Counted from the first letter of the stretch, positions 39,178 to 47,886 are shown. The stretch: 64,000 nt of DNA from Thermoanaerobaculum aquaticum (GCF_000687145.1 NZ_JMFG01000006.1:62001-126000), one strand, 5' to 3'. The notes: generated by a model not told the origin, from the sequence alone. Numbers and translations: made by a program.

Positions 39178-40390
39178 TACCCCGAGGCCATGGTGAAGGG
39201 GTCATCGGGAAAGGAAGCTCCCCCTGAAGCCAAAGAAGGCGTTGCCTGCGTAAAAGGTGCTCCAGTTCGACCAGCGCCGCATCGAAACGGGAGGAGCTCG
39301 AAACATCGCGTGGGGTCGGCCACTGCGGACAATTTACCGCCCCGGCCGACCAAATTACCAGCGGAATATGAAGCTGCTCCAAGTAGCGAGTCACGGTGCC
39401 AGCTTTAAATACCGAGTGGTCATTGACGCATTGGCCGTCCAAAATGAGGACCACAGCCCGCCTTCCGGGCCAAGAGCCCACACGAAAAGCTCCCAGAGCC
39501 ACAGCGTCGGCGAAACGCCGTGGCTCATGGCGGCCCTCAAAAGGAAGATTTGCCGGGAGGGTAACGATGCCAGCTGCCCGTTTGCCTTTTCCGCTGCTGG
39601 GCTTCGCGATCGTTTCCCTTTGTGGGAGCTGGGGCGTCGCCCCTATCGCCACGACCTGGCGCAAAAATGGAATCCTGGAGTCGAGGAGCTGGCTACGCCG
39701 CGAGCCAGCGAAACTACCAGCCAGAATTTCGTCGGCCAGCGCCCTCACCGCGGCCGGGTGAGCAACAACCCCGATCACTGCATCCCCCTCCTCCACCGCG
39801 ACCACGCGGCATCCCAACAATTCCGTGGGCACCTCTATGCCTGGCTCGACCTCTACTACGATCGGTGACAAAGAGCTCTCAGCTTCTTCCGCAAAATCTG
39901 CTTGGAGGACGACGCTCCGTTGCGCGCGCCGCCCGTCAGGAAAAAGCGCCTCCGCCACCAAGATCGATGGTTCACGAAGAGGCTGTTGCCAGACAAAGGG
40001 CTCACCGGGCTTCAGCGCTCGTTCTGTCCCCCCAATCTGCAGCCTAACCTCACGAGGTAACAGCTTTTCGGGGTGCGCCCAACCCACATTCACACGAAGC
40101 GCGTTCGGCTGCTTGTCAATTCGTAAGAAAAGCTCCGCTTCCTGTCCGGGACGGTTAATCCACCGCTCAACCCGCGCCGGGCCGCCCTCGCGCTCTGGAC
40201 CGACGAGCTCAAGCCGGTGCATCGCCAGGTCCCCACCCAGATCTATTTGGCACGAGGGAGATGCTGTGGAGAGCACGCAGACCTCGCGACCGTCAAGAAA
40301 CAGCCTGGCTGGGGATTCTTCTGGTGCAAGTGAGACGTAAACGGGAATTACACCCACGAGCAAACCGACGGGAAAAGAGAGGATTTCCAC
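39131..40390 (-). CDS. Large array protein, C-terminally truncated (copy B)
   Basis: A 419-residue protein starting GTG 40390 with MEILSFPVGLLVGVIPVYV, the family signature. It follows the intact 907-residue copy through the beta domain (ARLFLDGREVC, IDLGGDLAMHRLEL), the middle part and the RRAVVLILDGQC...LEQLHIPLVIWS segment, then stops after LLWLQGELPFPM where the others continue for about 490 residues. The second VWA-like half and the C-terminal beta domain are missing, probably deleted. It may be a non-functional remnant or a shorter functional variant. Confidence 0.65.
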   Translation of the reverse strand: MEILSFPVGLLVGVIPVYVSLAPEESPARLFLDGREVCVLSTASPSCQIDLGGDLAMHRLELVGPEREGGPARVERWINRPGQEAELFLRIDKQPNALRVNVGWAHPEKLLPREVRLQIGGTERALKPGEPFVWQQPLREPSILVAEALFPDGRRAQRSVVLQADFAEEAESSLSPIVVEVEPGIEVPTELLGCRVVAVEEGDAVIGVVAHPAAVRALADEILAGSFAGSRRSQLLDSRIPFLRQVVAIGATPQLPQRETIAKPSSGKGKRAAGIVTLPANLPFEGRHEPRRFADAVALGAFRVGSWPGRRAVVLILDGQCVNDHSVFKAGTVTRYLEQLHIPLVIWSAGAVNCPQWPTPRDVSSSSRFDAALVELEHLLRRQRLLWLQGELPFPMTPSPWPRGIGPPKGTKSAARVRD

Positions 40391-40399
40391 GGCCGCAGA

Positions 40400-41116
40400 C
40401 TACCAGGGAAATCGTGGTGGGCAATTAACTTGAAACCAAACAAACTGCTCCGGCGTCCCGTCCCCGTTCTCGTCCCAGCCGATGTACTGCCAGCATTCCT
40501 GGCGGGTCCAGGGGTTGTTTAAATCACAGGAAGTTGTCGTTTCGGCTTTCGAAAACCCATCCTGAATCCCCTCGCGGGAGGTGGCGCCGTTGCAGAGGCG
40601 GATGAAAGAGCCAACCCACTCCGAAAAGTTAGTGTCGGCAAAATAATCTATCACTAGCTCAGAAACGGGCATCGTTGGCTCACCGGCAGCCAAGTCTCGG
40701 GCTGCAAGCAATCCTTGATCACCGCGGTCCCCCATCACAAACCGACCCTGTCGCTGGCCTTCCCTCTCCCACACAACGAGCGCGCCGGAAAGCGTTTCCC
40801 CTTGCACCGTGAGCTTCACCGGCACCTGCATCACCTCCCGGCGGGAAACCTTGCGCCATTGGCCAGAAAAAGAGCTCGCGCTGTCCGCCGAAAGCAACAC
40901 CCTGTCCTCTTTTCCGGCAACCGTGACGATCCCTTCACCTCGCAACAGGATTGCCGATCCGTGCTCTTGACTCCCGGAAAACCGCACCACTTCCAGCCTC
41001 ACCTGCGTCAGCGTCATCTCTGCCACCTGCACCTCAGAAAGCAAGATCCGTATCACCTCCGGCAAGGGTACCCTCTGCTTCCACTTCGGGAAGGAAAACC
41101 CAACTGGGCCAGCCAT
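40400..41116 (-). CDS. Small array protein lacking a signal peptide (copy B)
   Basis: A 238-residue protein. Residues 22-135 are nearly identical to the matching part of the small protein encoded at 44095 (VIRILLSEVQVAEMTLTQV, GSQEHGSAILLRGEG, GQWRKVSRREVMQVPVKLTV, VVWEREGQRQGRFV). The N-terminus differs and has no signal peptide, and the C-terminal third is unrelated in sequence, with cysteines at LCNG, SCDLNN, QECWQY and VNCPPRFPW. Its stop lies 9 bases from the start of copy B of the large gene. Loss of the export signal suggests decay. Confidence 0.62.
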   Translation of the reverse strand: MAGPVGFSFPKWKQRVPLPEVIRILLSEVQVAEMTLTQVRLEVVRFSGSQEHGSAILLRGEGIVTVAGKEDRVLLSADSASSFSGQWRKVSRREVMQVPVKLTVQGETLSGALVVWEREGQRQGRFVMGDRGDQGLLAARDLAAGEPTMPVSELVIDYFADTNFSEWVGSFIRLCNGATSREGIQDGFSKAETTTSCDLNNPWTRQECWQYIGWDENGDGTPEQFVWFQVNCPPRFPW

Positions 41117-41190
41117 CTTAGACGCCTAATAACCCCAACCGAAGGCTCTTGGGGAACCTGAAGCTTTTAGGTTTTTGCTCCAAACAAAGG

Positions 41191-41214
41191 GGTTCCCAAA
41201 ACATTTTTGGGACC
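41191..41214 (-). terminator. Hairpin terminator after the intact large array gene
   Basis: GGTTCCCAAAA (41191-41201) pairs with TTTTGGGACC (41205-41214), with one bulged base. On the minus strand it is followed by CCTTTGTTTGG. It is placed 140 bases after the stop of the gene at 41356. Confidence 0.5.
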
Positions 41215-41355
41215 GGTTAACAAAGTCTCGCTCCGGCCGCGCTAGGAGATTGTGGGTCTTCGCGCCCTACAACCTGGTTCATCCTGAAGGTCCTGCGCAC
41301 GTAGCCCTTGTTTCCCCCAAACAGCAACAAAGCGCGCGAGAGAAACGCCTGCCTC

Positions 41356-44079
41356 CTACGGACTCTCAACAGGGACTGACGCCCCGCCCCAGCGGCCGCT
41401 TTCCAAATCCTCCACAACTACGCCAAGCCAAAGAGCATCCGGTGCAACGTTCGTTTCGAAGATCAGGAACTCATCAGGCGGCGTTTCCAGCATCCTCTGT
41501 TGCCACCGCACTGGACCCGACTGAGCCCAGGTGCCAACAGAAAGCCGTACAGGACCACGCGGCGGTTCTTCTTTTCCCTGCCTGAGATGCAATCTGATGC
41601 CCAAGGTCGTGGACCCGTCGCGTGGCTCCCTCCTTGTTACAGCAATGTCGTCCAGCAGATCACCGGAAACGGTACCGCCCCTTGCATACGCTTGCAACGG
41701 CCCAATGACCCAAAACTCTGGGCGCTCCCGGCGTATTGCCCAGCTTATAGAACCCAGGGAAAGCCTGCTACCCTGCCCAGAAAGTCCGCCGATCTTTTCG
41801 GTTTGCAGAAGGGCCCAGAGGTGCTTCCCATTGGCCTCAAATTGCCACTGAAAACGATCCTTAGCGCTAGAACCGCCAGTGTATAAGGCAAGCAACTTCA
41901 AGAATTCTTGGTCGCCCCCCGCCAGTGAAACAGTAGTAGTAGTGGTGGGACTTACGCTTCCCTCAAGCCCCGCGCCAAAGAGAAACCTAGCCTCCGGTTT
42001 CCTGAGCGTCTGCCATACGCCAAGGACGGAATAGCCACGGAACGACAAAAAGGCGGCAAGCTGGCGCAGCTCTTCGGAAAGGCCACAGTTTTGTGCCGCA
42101 GGTAGCGGTTCGCCGGTAACTTGGCTCATCAGCGTCGCTACGAGACCACAGGGGTCCATGGGAAGATCGTCTACGAAAACGAGCAGCCAAGCAGGACCTG
42201 GGTGGTTGTCAGCCCAGTCCACCAATGAGGCTAAAGCTGCAAGCAAGGTACTTCTTTCTTCCTGACCTCGCGAGGCCGCTAATGCCATTTTAGCTTGGCG
42301 ATACATCGGCGCATTGTTCCTCGTTAATGGCTCGAGGTAACCAGCCCGGCGCCCCGCTAGGCCTAGCATTGCCTCAAAAACCCGCGTTAACTGCGACCAG
42401 TGTGTATTCAAAGCCTCGGGACCAACTAACTGAACCGGCTCCAATCCGAAGCCGACCTGCCTCGGCAACAGCAAGATCGGGGAATGGGGAGCCAAAGCAA
42501 ACGCTAATTCGGACACCTGCTGTTTCCAATAGGGCAGAGACTCGGCGGTTACAAAGGCAGGGTGGATGAAAACAAACACAGGCGCCGAACCTGGCTCAGC
42601 TTCCACCGGCAGGCGTGCGGGCTCGGCCCCTTCGGCTTGAAACACAGCCTCGTCAGCGCCGCTAGTTACTTTGTTTGCAAAACCAGGCGGGATTGGAAGT
42701 CGAAGCATCTCCCCTTTTCTCGCATTCGCTGCTAGCGACCGACCGAGTGAGCCCAGGCGAGTTAAGGGTTTGGGTACCTCTCCCCCAGATGCCTGATCAG
42801 CTTCCGGCCGGGGTTTCGAGCTCCCAGCATACCGATAATCCCCAGCCCGACGATACCCAGCTGGAAGCTCAGGAACCGGCTCAGCCAGAGGATCCCTGGT
42901 CAGCCAAAGGACAACCTGATTCCCGAGAACGCGGTCCAGGGCCGCAAATGCGGGAGCAAGATCGTCTTGACTCCATATTTTGGTAACCGCAACATCTTCG
43001 CTACTTTTAGTCGCGATGATCCAGTGCACCAAGGGAACGTTAAGCTCCATCAAGTACCGGCGAACCGACGCACTTGCAAACCTGGAGGCATCTTCGCCAA
43101 CCGTGCTAGAGATGGCCCAGACCACCCGCCTACGGCTGACGCTGCTGGCAAGATAGCCGGCCAAAGCCGTAGCATCCCAAAGCCGTCGAGGACGCTTGGC
43201 AAACCGCTGGGAAAGCTCCTCCGAAGCCAGTAGGAGACGTTGAAGCCAATCTCGAGACCTGGGGATCTCAACCCGAGGGAAGCCTTCTACCGCCAGGATT
43301 AGCGTAATTGCCACTGGTTCTGACAACGGTCCTGAAAACCGTAGTTGCCGCACGGCGCGAAGAGACGCAGTGCGCTCGCGCAGCTCCCAGTCCCCTGCCG
43401 GTGCCTCTTGCACGCCGGCCAGATCAAGCAGCTTCGCTAGGGAAAACGGTTCAGCCACTACCAGCAGGTGGGCTTCACCCCTCTCAACAGCGAACGGTGC
43501 GCTCTCACCCAAAGCAAGCGCACGTTGTTCCTCACTCTCCACCGCCTCCAGATGCCAAGGATAAACCGCAACCGAGGCGTTCTCAGAAAACTGCGAAAGC
43601 GGTAACACCGATGAGGCCCGTAAACCATCGGCAAAGGCAACCTCGGCCGCCACAAAAACAGATCCCTCGCAATTCAGCGACAGTGAGTGCCGGGGTGGAC
43701 CGTCAAACAAAACCTCTCGATCACTGGTTACAAGCAGGCGAATGGCCTTCTCTTTATTCGGGTGGGCATACACCAAGAACATCTCACAACGTTTCCCGTT
43801 TGTGGTTTTCACCAATCGCAACTCCGCAGGCAAAACGCCCCGGTTTAACCATCTCGTGTCGTTCACGACCAACCCTTGCGGTGTCTCGCTGGCCAAATCC
43901 AAGCGGTGAAGCTTTGGCACCGCTCCCAAAGCAACCTGGCAAGAGTTCTGCGATGGTGTGAGATCACAAACCTTTTCCCCGTTGAGCAGCAAAGAGCCAC
44001 CGTTTTCGCCAGCGGAAAAAGCAACGGTGATTTGGATAACACCCACCAGCAGACCAACAGGGTACGAGAGAATTTCCAT
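41356..44079 (-). CDS. Large array protein, intact copy C (VWFA-like, exported)
   Basis: A 907-residue protein, founder-like member of a three-copy family. The N-terminus MEILSYPVGLLVGVIQITV is hydrophobic and could be a signal or anchor. It is followed by a beta domain (SLLLNGEKVC, HRLDL, WLNRG), a VWA-like part with RRVVWAISSTVGEDASRF and RRYLMELNVPLVHW, a Ser/Pro-rich link, a second VWA-like part (WLLVFVDDLPMDP) and a C-terminal beta domain ending LESGRWGGASVPVE. The resemblance is to VWFA-related acidobacterial proteins; the function is unknown. It pairs with a small gene 15 bases upstream, and both are driven from the cassette at 44821-44912. Confidence 0.72.
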   Translation of the reverse strand: MEILSYPVGLLVGVIQITVAFSAGENGGSLLLNGEKVCDLTPSQNSCQVALGAVPKLHRLDLASETPQGLVVNDTRWLNRGVLPAELRLVKTTNGKRCEMFLVYAHPNKEKAIRLLVTSDREVLFDGPPRHSLSLNCEGSVFVAAEVAFADGLRASSVLPLSQFSENASVAVYPWHLEAVESEEQRALALGESAPFAVERGEAHLLVVAEPFSLAKLLDLAGVQEAPAGDWELRERTASLRAVRQLRFSGPLSEPVAITLILAVEGFPRVEIPRSRDWLQRLLLASEELSQRFAKRPRRLWDATALAGYLASSVSRRRVVWAISSTVGEDASRFASASVRRYLMELNVPLVHWIIATKSSEDVAVTKIWSQDDLAPAFAALDRVLGNQVVLWLTRDPLAEPVPELPAGYRRAGDYRYAGSSKPRPEADQASGGEVPKPLTRLGSLGRSLAANARKGEMLRLPIPPGFANKVTSGADEAVFQAEGAEPARLPVEAEPGSAPVFVFIHPAFVTAESLPYWKQQVSELAFALAPHSPILLLPRQVGFGLEPVQLVGPEALNTHWSQLTRVFEAMLGLAGRRAGYLEPLTRNNAPMYRQAKMALAASRGQEERSTLLAALASLVDWADNHPGPAWLLVFVDDLPMDPCGLVATLMSQVTGEPLPAAQNCGLSEELRQLAAFLSFRGYSVLGVWQTLRKPEARFLFGAGLEGSVSPTTTTTVSLAGGDQEFLKLLALYTGGSSAKDRFQWQFEANGKHLWALLQTEKIGGLSGQGSRLSLGSISWAIRRERPEFWVIGPLQAYARGGTVSGDLLDDIAVTRREPRDGSTTLGIRLHLRQGKEEPPRGPVRLSVGTWAQSGPVRWQQRMLETPPDEFLIFETNVAPDALWLGVVVEDLESGRWGGASVPVESP

Positions 44080-44094
44080 GGCCTTTACATCAAG

Positions 44095-44817
44095 CTAGTT
44101 GTACCACGGGCACTCAATGCTACACCATACACAGCCGGGTGCACACCGGTTACAACTGAATTCTGCACAAGTCGATGAGCCGCCACCCCCGCTGCAAAGT
44201 TCGGAGATCTCCCACTTCACCGGGCCAACAACGCCCTCCCTCACAGTCGTCCCGTTACACAGCCGTAATTCCCAACCAACTTCCTCCGTGAAGGTCGAAT
44301 CGGAATAATAGTGGATTTCCACTTCCCGACTTGGCAGACGGGGTTCGGGGGTTCCTAAAAGGGAAACTCCCATGCCAGCTGTTTCTTCCACCACAAACCG
44401 ACCCTGTCGCTGGCCTTCCCTCTCCCACACCACCAGCGCGCCGGAAAGCGTTTCACCCCGCACCGTGAGCTTCACCGGCACCTGCATCACCTCCCCGCGG
44501 GAAAGCTTCCGCCATTGACCAGAAAAACCGCTCGCCGTGTCCGCCAAAAGCAACACCCTGTCCTCTTTTCCGGCAACCGTGACGATCCCTTCACCTCGCA
44601 AAAGGATTGCCGGTCCGTGCTCTTGACTCCCGGAAAACCGCACCACTTCCAGCCTCACCTGCGCCAGCTTCATCTCTGCCACCTGCACCTCAGAAAGCAA
44701 GATCCGTACCACCTCCCGGGAGACCCCCACCCGCTCCTTGTCAGGCGGCAGCCCCCATGTCAGCTCACTTCCGAGGAACATCCCCAACACAACAGCCAAA
44801 ACCTTACCCCGTTTCAT
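44095..44817 (-). CDS. Small secreted array protein with Cys-rich tail (copy C)
   Basis: A 240-residue exported protein: signal peptide (MKRGKVLAVVLGMFLGSELTWG), a core of about 110 residues shared by all three copies, and a variable, Cys-rich end with CSGGGGSSTC, CNRCAPGCVWC and CPWYN. No known family is recognised. It is the only copy with an intact signal peptide, ribosome binding site (AAAGGAGGCAAG) and upstream cassette, so it is probably the functional one. It may be a partner or ligand of the large protein encoded next. Eight or more tail cysteines suggest disulfides in an extracellular setting. Confidence 0.7.
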   Translation of the reverse strand: MKRGKVLAVVLGMFLGSELTWGLPPDKERVGVSREVVRILLSEVQVAEMKLAQVRLEVVRFSGSQEHGPAILLRGEGIVTVAGKEDRVLLLADTASGFSGQWRKLSRGEVMQVPVKLTVRGETLSGALVVWEREGQRQGRFVVEETAGMGVSLLGTPEPRLPSREVEIHYYSDSTFTEEVGWELRLCNGTTVREGVVGPVKWEISELCSGGGGSSTCAEFSCNRCAPGCVWCSIECPWYN

Positions 44818-44820
44818 GGT

Positions 44821-44912
44821 CTTGCCTCCTTTCTCGCCCCTTTCCGGGGCTTTTTTTTGGAGGCTAGCCGCTTTTTTTTTTTGGCAAGATCCAAAATGTG
44901 ATCGGGGTCACA
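44821..44912 (-). repeat. Duplicated upstream cassette, copy 1
   Basis: About 92 bases nearly identical to 47735-47827, each directly upstream of a secreted Cys-rich protein gene. Read on the minus strand it holds a CRP/FNR-type palindrome, a possible TTGCCA...TAGCCT promoter with an 11-A tract in the spacer, a GCCCC-GGAAA-GGGGC leader hairpin and AAAGGAGG. The A-tract has 12 bases in the other copy, changing the spacer from 15 to 16. Confidence 0.85.
44897..44912. promoter_or_regulatory. CRP/FNR-family operator (TGTGA-N6-TCACA)
   Basis: TGTGA-TCGGGG-TCACA is a perfect inverted repeat of the CRP/FNR class, centred about 50 bases upstream of the predicted transcription start for the array gene at 44817. 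The half-site TGTGA fits CRP-like regulators better than FNR (TTGAT). Confidence 0.75.
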
Positions 44913-44936
44913 AAAGAGAAAGAATCGTGACTTGGC

Positions 44937-44962
44937 CAAAAGCCCCCAGAAACGCCGGGGGC
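44937..44962 (-). terminator. Terminator after the regulatory-repeat protein gene
   Basis: GCCCCC (44942-44947) pairs with GGGGGC (44957-44962); on the minus strand TTTT follows. A second hairpin, GGCAGG/CCTGCC, lies at 44973-44990. Together they separate the 47.7-45.1 kb unit from the next promoter. Confidence 0.65.
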
Positions 44963-45118
44963 CTGAACCGGTGGCAGGGGGTTTCCTGCCCTTTTTGCCC
45001 ACGGGGTCCCGAGCTCCGTCTTACCCGCAAGCGAAACAACAGAAAAGTTCGAGGTTAGCCACTTCGGCGACCAAACTCGATGTCGAGGCAAGCAACAACC
45101 GAGGCTGCCCCAAGCCTA

Positions 45119-47272
45119 TTACGTGGCTCCTTTCGGTGGCAGGAGACGCAAGATTCCATTTGGGAGGAGCTTTCCTGAGGTGCAACTTAGGTCCTGGGGC
45201 TTGGACACTAGGCCTAAGGTTTCCCAAAGGCGCTGGGCCGGAACAAGGCACAAGCGGTGGTGGCCAGGGGGCGCCATAGGCAAGACAGTTCCCTCAAGAC
45301 CTGGTACCGTGCCGTAAGCTTCCCGCCAACTGGTCACATCGTGGAAGGCATCGAGCATGTAGTCGTCGATCATCGGCAACAAGTAACTGCGGGGTTTTTC
45401 TCCGCTACCCACCACTAGGTTTCTCGGAAGCACGAGCGTACCGCCCCGCTGGCCCATGGCAATTGGGAGAGACGAAGGCAGCGGTGCGCGGGAAAAAAAT
45501 CCCTGAACCGCGAGGGGAGGGGCCAGCACCACGCCGCTTACGGCCACCGCTTGGGCTGGAATAGGCAAACGCGCTCTGCCGTCGGCACTCGAGGTGACAG
45601 GTATCGGCGGCAATAGCTGCGCGGGAAGGCCTTCACCCAACGGTCTAAAATGCACCAAAGCCCCAGCAACGGGCTTTTCCCCGTCGGACAGTTCCAGGGT
45701 AACAAACGAAAACGGAGTAAGCGCAAGATCCAGCGACAACGGTTCACCGTCAACCAGGCGCACGGCAAAGACTTGCGAAATGCCGGTGGGGCCTACAGCT
45801 TGGACCCAGTATTCCCCTTCCGGAAGGCCTTGCACCTCAAAATATCCATCTCGCTTGATCTGGGAAGAGCCTGAGGCGGCCATTGCTTTGCCAAGAACAT
45901 AAACGAACGTAGGTCCTGAGGCCACGCCTTCCCCGTAAACGTAACCGGAAAGGTGGGTTGCGGGAAACGTAATGGCAAGCGTCCTGCCAGCCTTAGCTTC
46001 AAACCACAGAGCAGCCTCAAAACGGGTCGAGTCGGCCAGAGGGCTCACCCACCACCTTCCCTTTTCCGGTAGGTACGCGGAAAAGCGCCCTTCCTCGTCG
46101 GTGTTCACGTGAACCTCGAAAGTTGCGTTTTCGGTTTTTACAAACCTGAAGCGTCCCTTCCACGGCTTGTCACCGTAGAAGATCGCGCCACGAACGGTAA
46201 ACCCTGCGTCCCCAAAGTCCACCGTAGCGCCCGTCGCACCCAGCCAAACTTGCTCCACGGATAAAGCCTCCCCCTCCGCGTTGTGGATTAAAACGTTATA
46301 GGTCCCCTCGGGCAGTGGGGGAGACGCCCAGGTTCCCCCGCCGGCAACACGCCCCTGCACCACCGGCTTCTTAACCCCTTGCCCTGAGTTCTCGGCGAAA
46401 ACCAAAACTTCCCAGGACCCTGTGAGCTGGGGAGAAATACGAACCCGCAGGTTGCCGCCGCACGCCACGTTGAGGACAGGAAGAGTGAGAGATGAGGAGG
46501 CCGTCAGAGAAAACCGCAAAAGCCGTGCACCACATCCCGAGTTCAGCCGGAGTTCATAGCTACCTCCCTCCAGGCCCGCAAACGAGAACGCCCCCTCTCT
46601 ATCGGTAAATCCCTCCTCCCGGTAAAACGGGTCGTCCTCGGGCGCAAGTGAGGGGAAACTGGCCTTCACCGGAAGGAGAGAGATCGAAAGGGGAGGGTCG
46701 GGAGCTGGGCTGAGCACACCTGTAACCCTGGCCTCTGCTCGCAGGGGGATGTTAGCGACCTCCGTTGTATGCCCGGGGCTAAGCCGCAGTTTGTCTATCC
46801 GAAAGGAAACAAAACCAGGAATAACCAGTTTGCCTCGCCACTCGCCAGCGGGTGCAGAACACCGCCACCGTTCTCCACCCCGCGTGCAACTTAGCTCCCA
46901 CGAGGGCCCCACGCTGCCACGGGCTGGGAACAGGGTGGCCTTAACACCGGTTAACGTTTCGTCACGACTCTTAAACGAAAACACCACCTCGGCTTGCCAA
47001 AAAAACCTCAGCTCTGCCCCTGAGGTCACAGGGACTGGGACTGTAACCGAGGCCGGCCAAAGAGAGGGCTGCAGTACCTTTAGGTGCCAGGGTCCTGGTT
47101 CGGGGAGAGAGAGGCTCGGGTTGTCAGCCGTAACGGTAAAAACCTTCACCGCTCCCTCCCCGTCCTGGACCTCCAACACCACCGGCGTAAGGCCCAGGTC
47201 CTCCGGGAAACGAAACCGCAGCTCGCCAGCTGGAGTTACAGCAAGAGCAAAAAGCAAACTAAGGGACCACAT
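45119..47272 (-). CDS. Secreted protein with carboxypeptidase-regulatory-like repeats
   Basis: A 717-residue exported protein (signal MWSLSLLFALAVTPAG). It contains at least three beta-sandwich units of the carboxypeptidase-regulatory type: FTDREGAFSFAGLEGGSYEL near 225, NTDEEGRFSAYLPEKGRWWV near 385 and IKRDGYFEVQGLPEGEYWV near 465. No enzyme motif is visible. Such proteins serve as surface or adhesive scaffolds. The start overlaps the stop of the Cys-rich gene by 14 bases and has no ribosome binding site of its own, so translation is probably coupled. Confidence 0.78.
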   Translation of the reverse strand: MWSLSLLFALAVTPAGELRFRFPEDLGLTPVVLEVQDGEGAVKVFTVTADNPSLSLPEPGPWHLKVLQPSLWPASVTVPVPVTSGAELRFFWQAEVVFSFKSRDETLTGVKATLFPARGSVGPSWELSCTRGGERWRCSAPAGEWRGKLVIPGFVSFRIDKLRLSPGHTTEVANIPLRAEARVTGVLSPAPDPPLSISLLPVKASFPSLAPEDDPFYREEGFTDREGAFSFAGLEGGSYELRLNSGCGARLLRFSLTASSSLTLPVLNVACGGNLRVRISPQLTGSWEVLVFAENSGQGVKKPVVQGRVAGGGTWASPPLPEGTYNVLIHNAEGEALSVEQVWLGATGATVDFGDAGFTVRGAIFYGDKPWKGRFRFVKTENATFEVHVNTDEEGRFSAYLPEKGRWWVSPLADSTRFEAALWFEAKAGRTLAITFPATHLSGYVYGEGVASGPTFVYVLGKAMAASGSSQIKRDGYFEVQGLPEGEYWVQAVGPTGISQVFAVRLVDGEPLSLDLALTPFSFVTLELSDGEKPVAGALVHFRPLGEGLPAQLLPPIPVTSSADGRARLPIPAQAVAVSGVVLAPPLAVQGFFSRAPLPSSLPIAMGQRGGTLVLPRNLVVGSGEKPRSYLLPMIDDYMLDAFHDVTSWREAYGTVPGLEGTVLPMAPPGHHRLCLVPAQRLWETLGLVSKPQDLSCTSGKLLPNGILRLLPPKGAT

Positions 47273-47732
47273 GATGGTTACGAACCCGTTTGGGGATGTT
47301 CTTTTTTTCTTGTGCTTTTAGCCTAGCGCCTTCGGCCGGAGGGGCTGTCTTACCCTCTAAAAACAGCGGCACCGGTCGTGGTAAACATTCGGAATCACCA
47401 TTACAGCCGCCGGCTACCGCGCAAGGCACGCTTACCTGGCACCTGTTGCCGCTCGGCCAACAGTAAAAGTAGCCGGATGAAGTTGGATAGCATCCCCCAT
47501 TGCCGGCGCAGTAGACACAACTTTGAGCTGCAAGCGATGGCACCCAAGTCAGCCCTACCACCAAAGCGCTCAGAAGCATCACCCCTTTCGCCAAACGGCA
47601 ATATACCTGACGCCCCCCAGGCTGAACCAAGGACTTCGAACCCGTAAGGGATGGCGTATCAGGCTTCTTTTGCCGCAGCGCTGGCTCCCTAACGCTCACG
47701 GTTCGCAACAGCGACCATCTTTTAAGGTCCAT
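47259..47732 (-). CDS. Cys-rich secreted protein with long N-terminal extension
   Basis: A 157-residue protein. Unlike a normal precursor, the hydrophobic signal (MLLSALVVGLTWVPSLAAQ) begins at residue 52, after a basic leader. It is followed by a Cys-rich stretch (SCVYCAGNGGCYP, YCWPSGNRCQV, VPCAVAGGCNGDSEC) and a charged tail. ATG 47732 has the same AAAGGAGGCAAG leader as the gene at 44817, so the extension is probably translated; an internal GTG-ATG at the signal is the alternative. I recognise no family. The duplicated cassette lies directly upstream. Confidence 0.6.
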   Translation of the reverse strand: MDLKRWSLLRTVSVREPALRQKKPDTPSLTGSKSLVQPGGRQVYCRLAKGVMLLSALVVGLTWVPSLAAQSCVYCAGNGGCYPTSSGYFYCWPSGNRCQVSVPCAVAGGCNGDSECLPRPVPLFLEGKTAPPAEGARLKAQEKKNIPKRVRNHHVVP

Positions 47733-47734
47733 GT

Positions 47735-47827
47735 CTTGCCTCCTTTCTCGCCCCTTTCCGCGGCTTTTTTTCGGAGGCTAGCCGCTTTTTTTTTTTTGGC
47801 AAGATCCAAAATGTGATCGGGATCACA
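47735..47827 (-). repeat. Duplicated upstream cassette, copy 2
   Basis: Second copy of the 92-93-base cassette described at 44821-44912, differing by a few bases: one extra A in the A-tract, GCGGC instead of GGGGC in the leader hairpin, and one base in the palindrome centre. It drives the Cys-rich gene and the regulatory-repeat gene. Confidence 0.85.
47812..47827. promoter_or_regulatory. CRP/FNR-family operator (TGTGA-N6-TCACA), second copy
   Basis: TGTGA-TCGGGA-TCACA: both half-sites are perfect, only the spacer differs by one base from the copy at 44897. This conservation inside a duplicated cassette supports real use. Confidence 0.75.
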
Positions 47828-47847
47828 ACGGGTACCCCCTCAAGTTG

Positions 47848-47884
47848 CACCGTGCGGGCAGGCACGGTGGCCGAAAAGGGCCAC
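47848..47884 (-). other. Two overlapping hairpins after the cation exchanger gene
   Basis: CACCGTGC/GCACGGTG (47848-47869) and GTGGCC/GGCCAC (47867-47884) share three bases, so only one can form fully at a time. No T-run follows on the minus strand. They could act as a weak terminator of the exchanger operon. Confidence 0.4.
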
Positions 47885-47886
47885 GT

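Noticed and set aside
44831-44858. Rho-independent terminator on the plus strand (GCCCC-TTTCC-GGGGC plus T-run)
   Set aside because: No plus-strand gene precedes it; the hairpin is part of the leader of the minus-strand gene, and the second cassette copy has lost the perfect stem.
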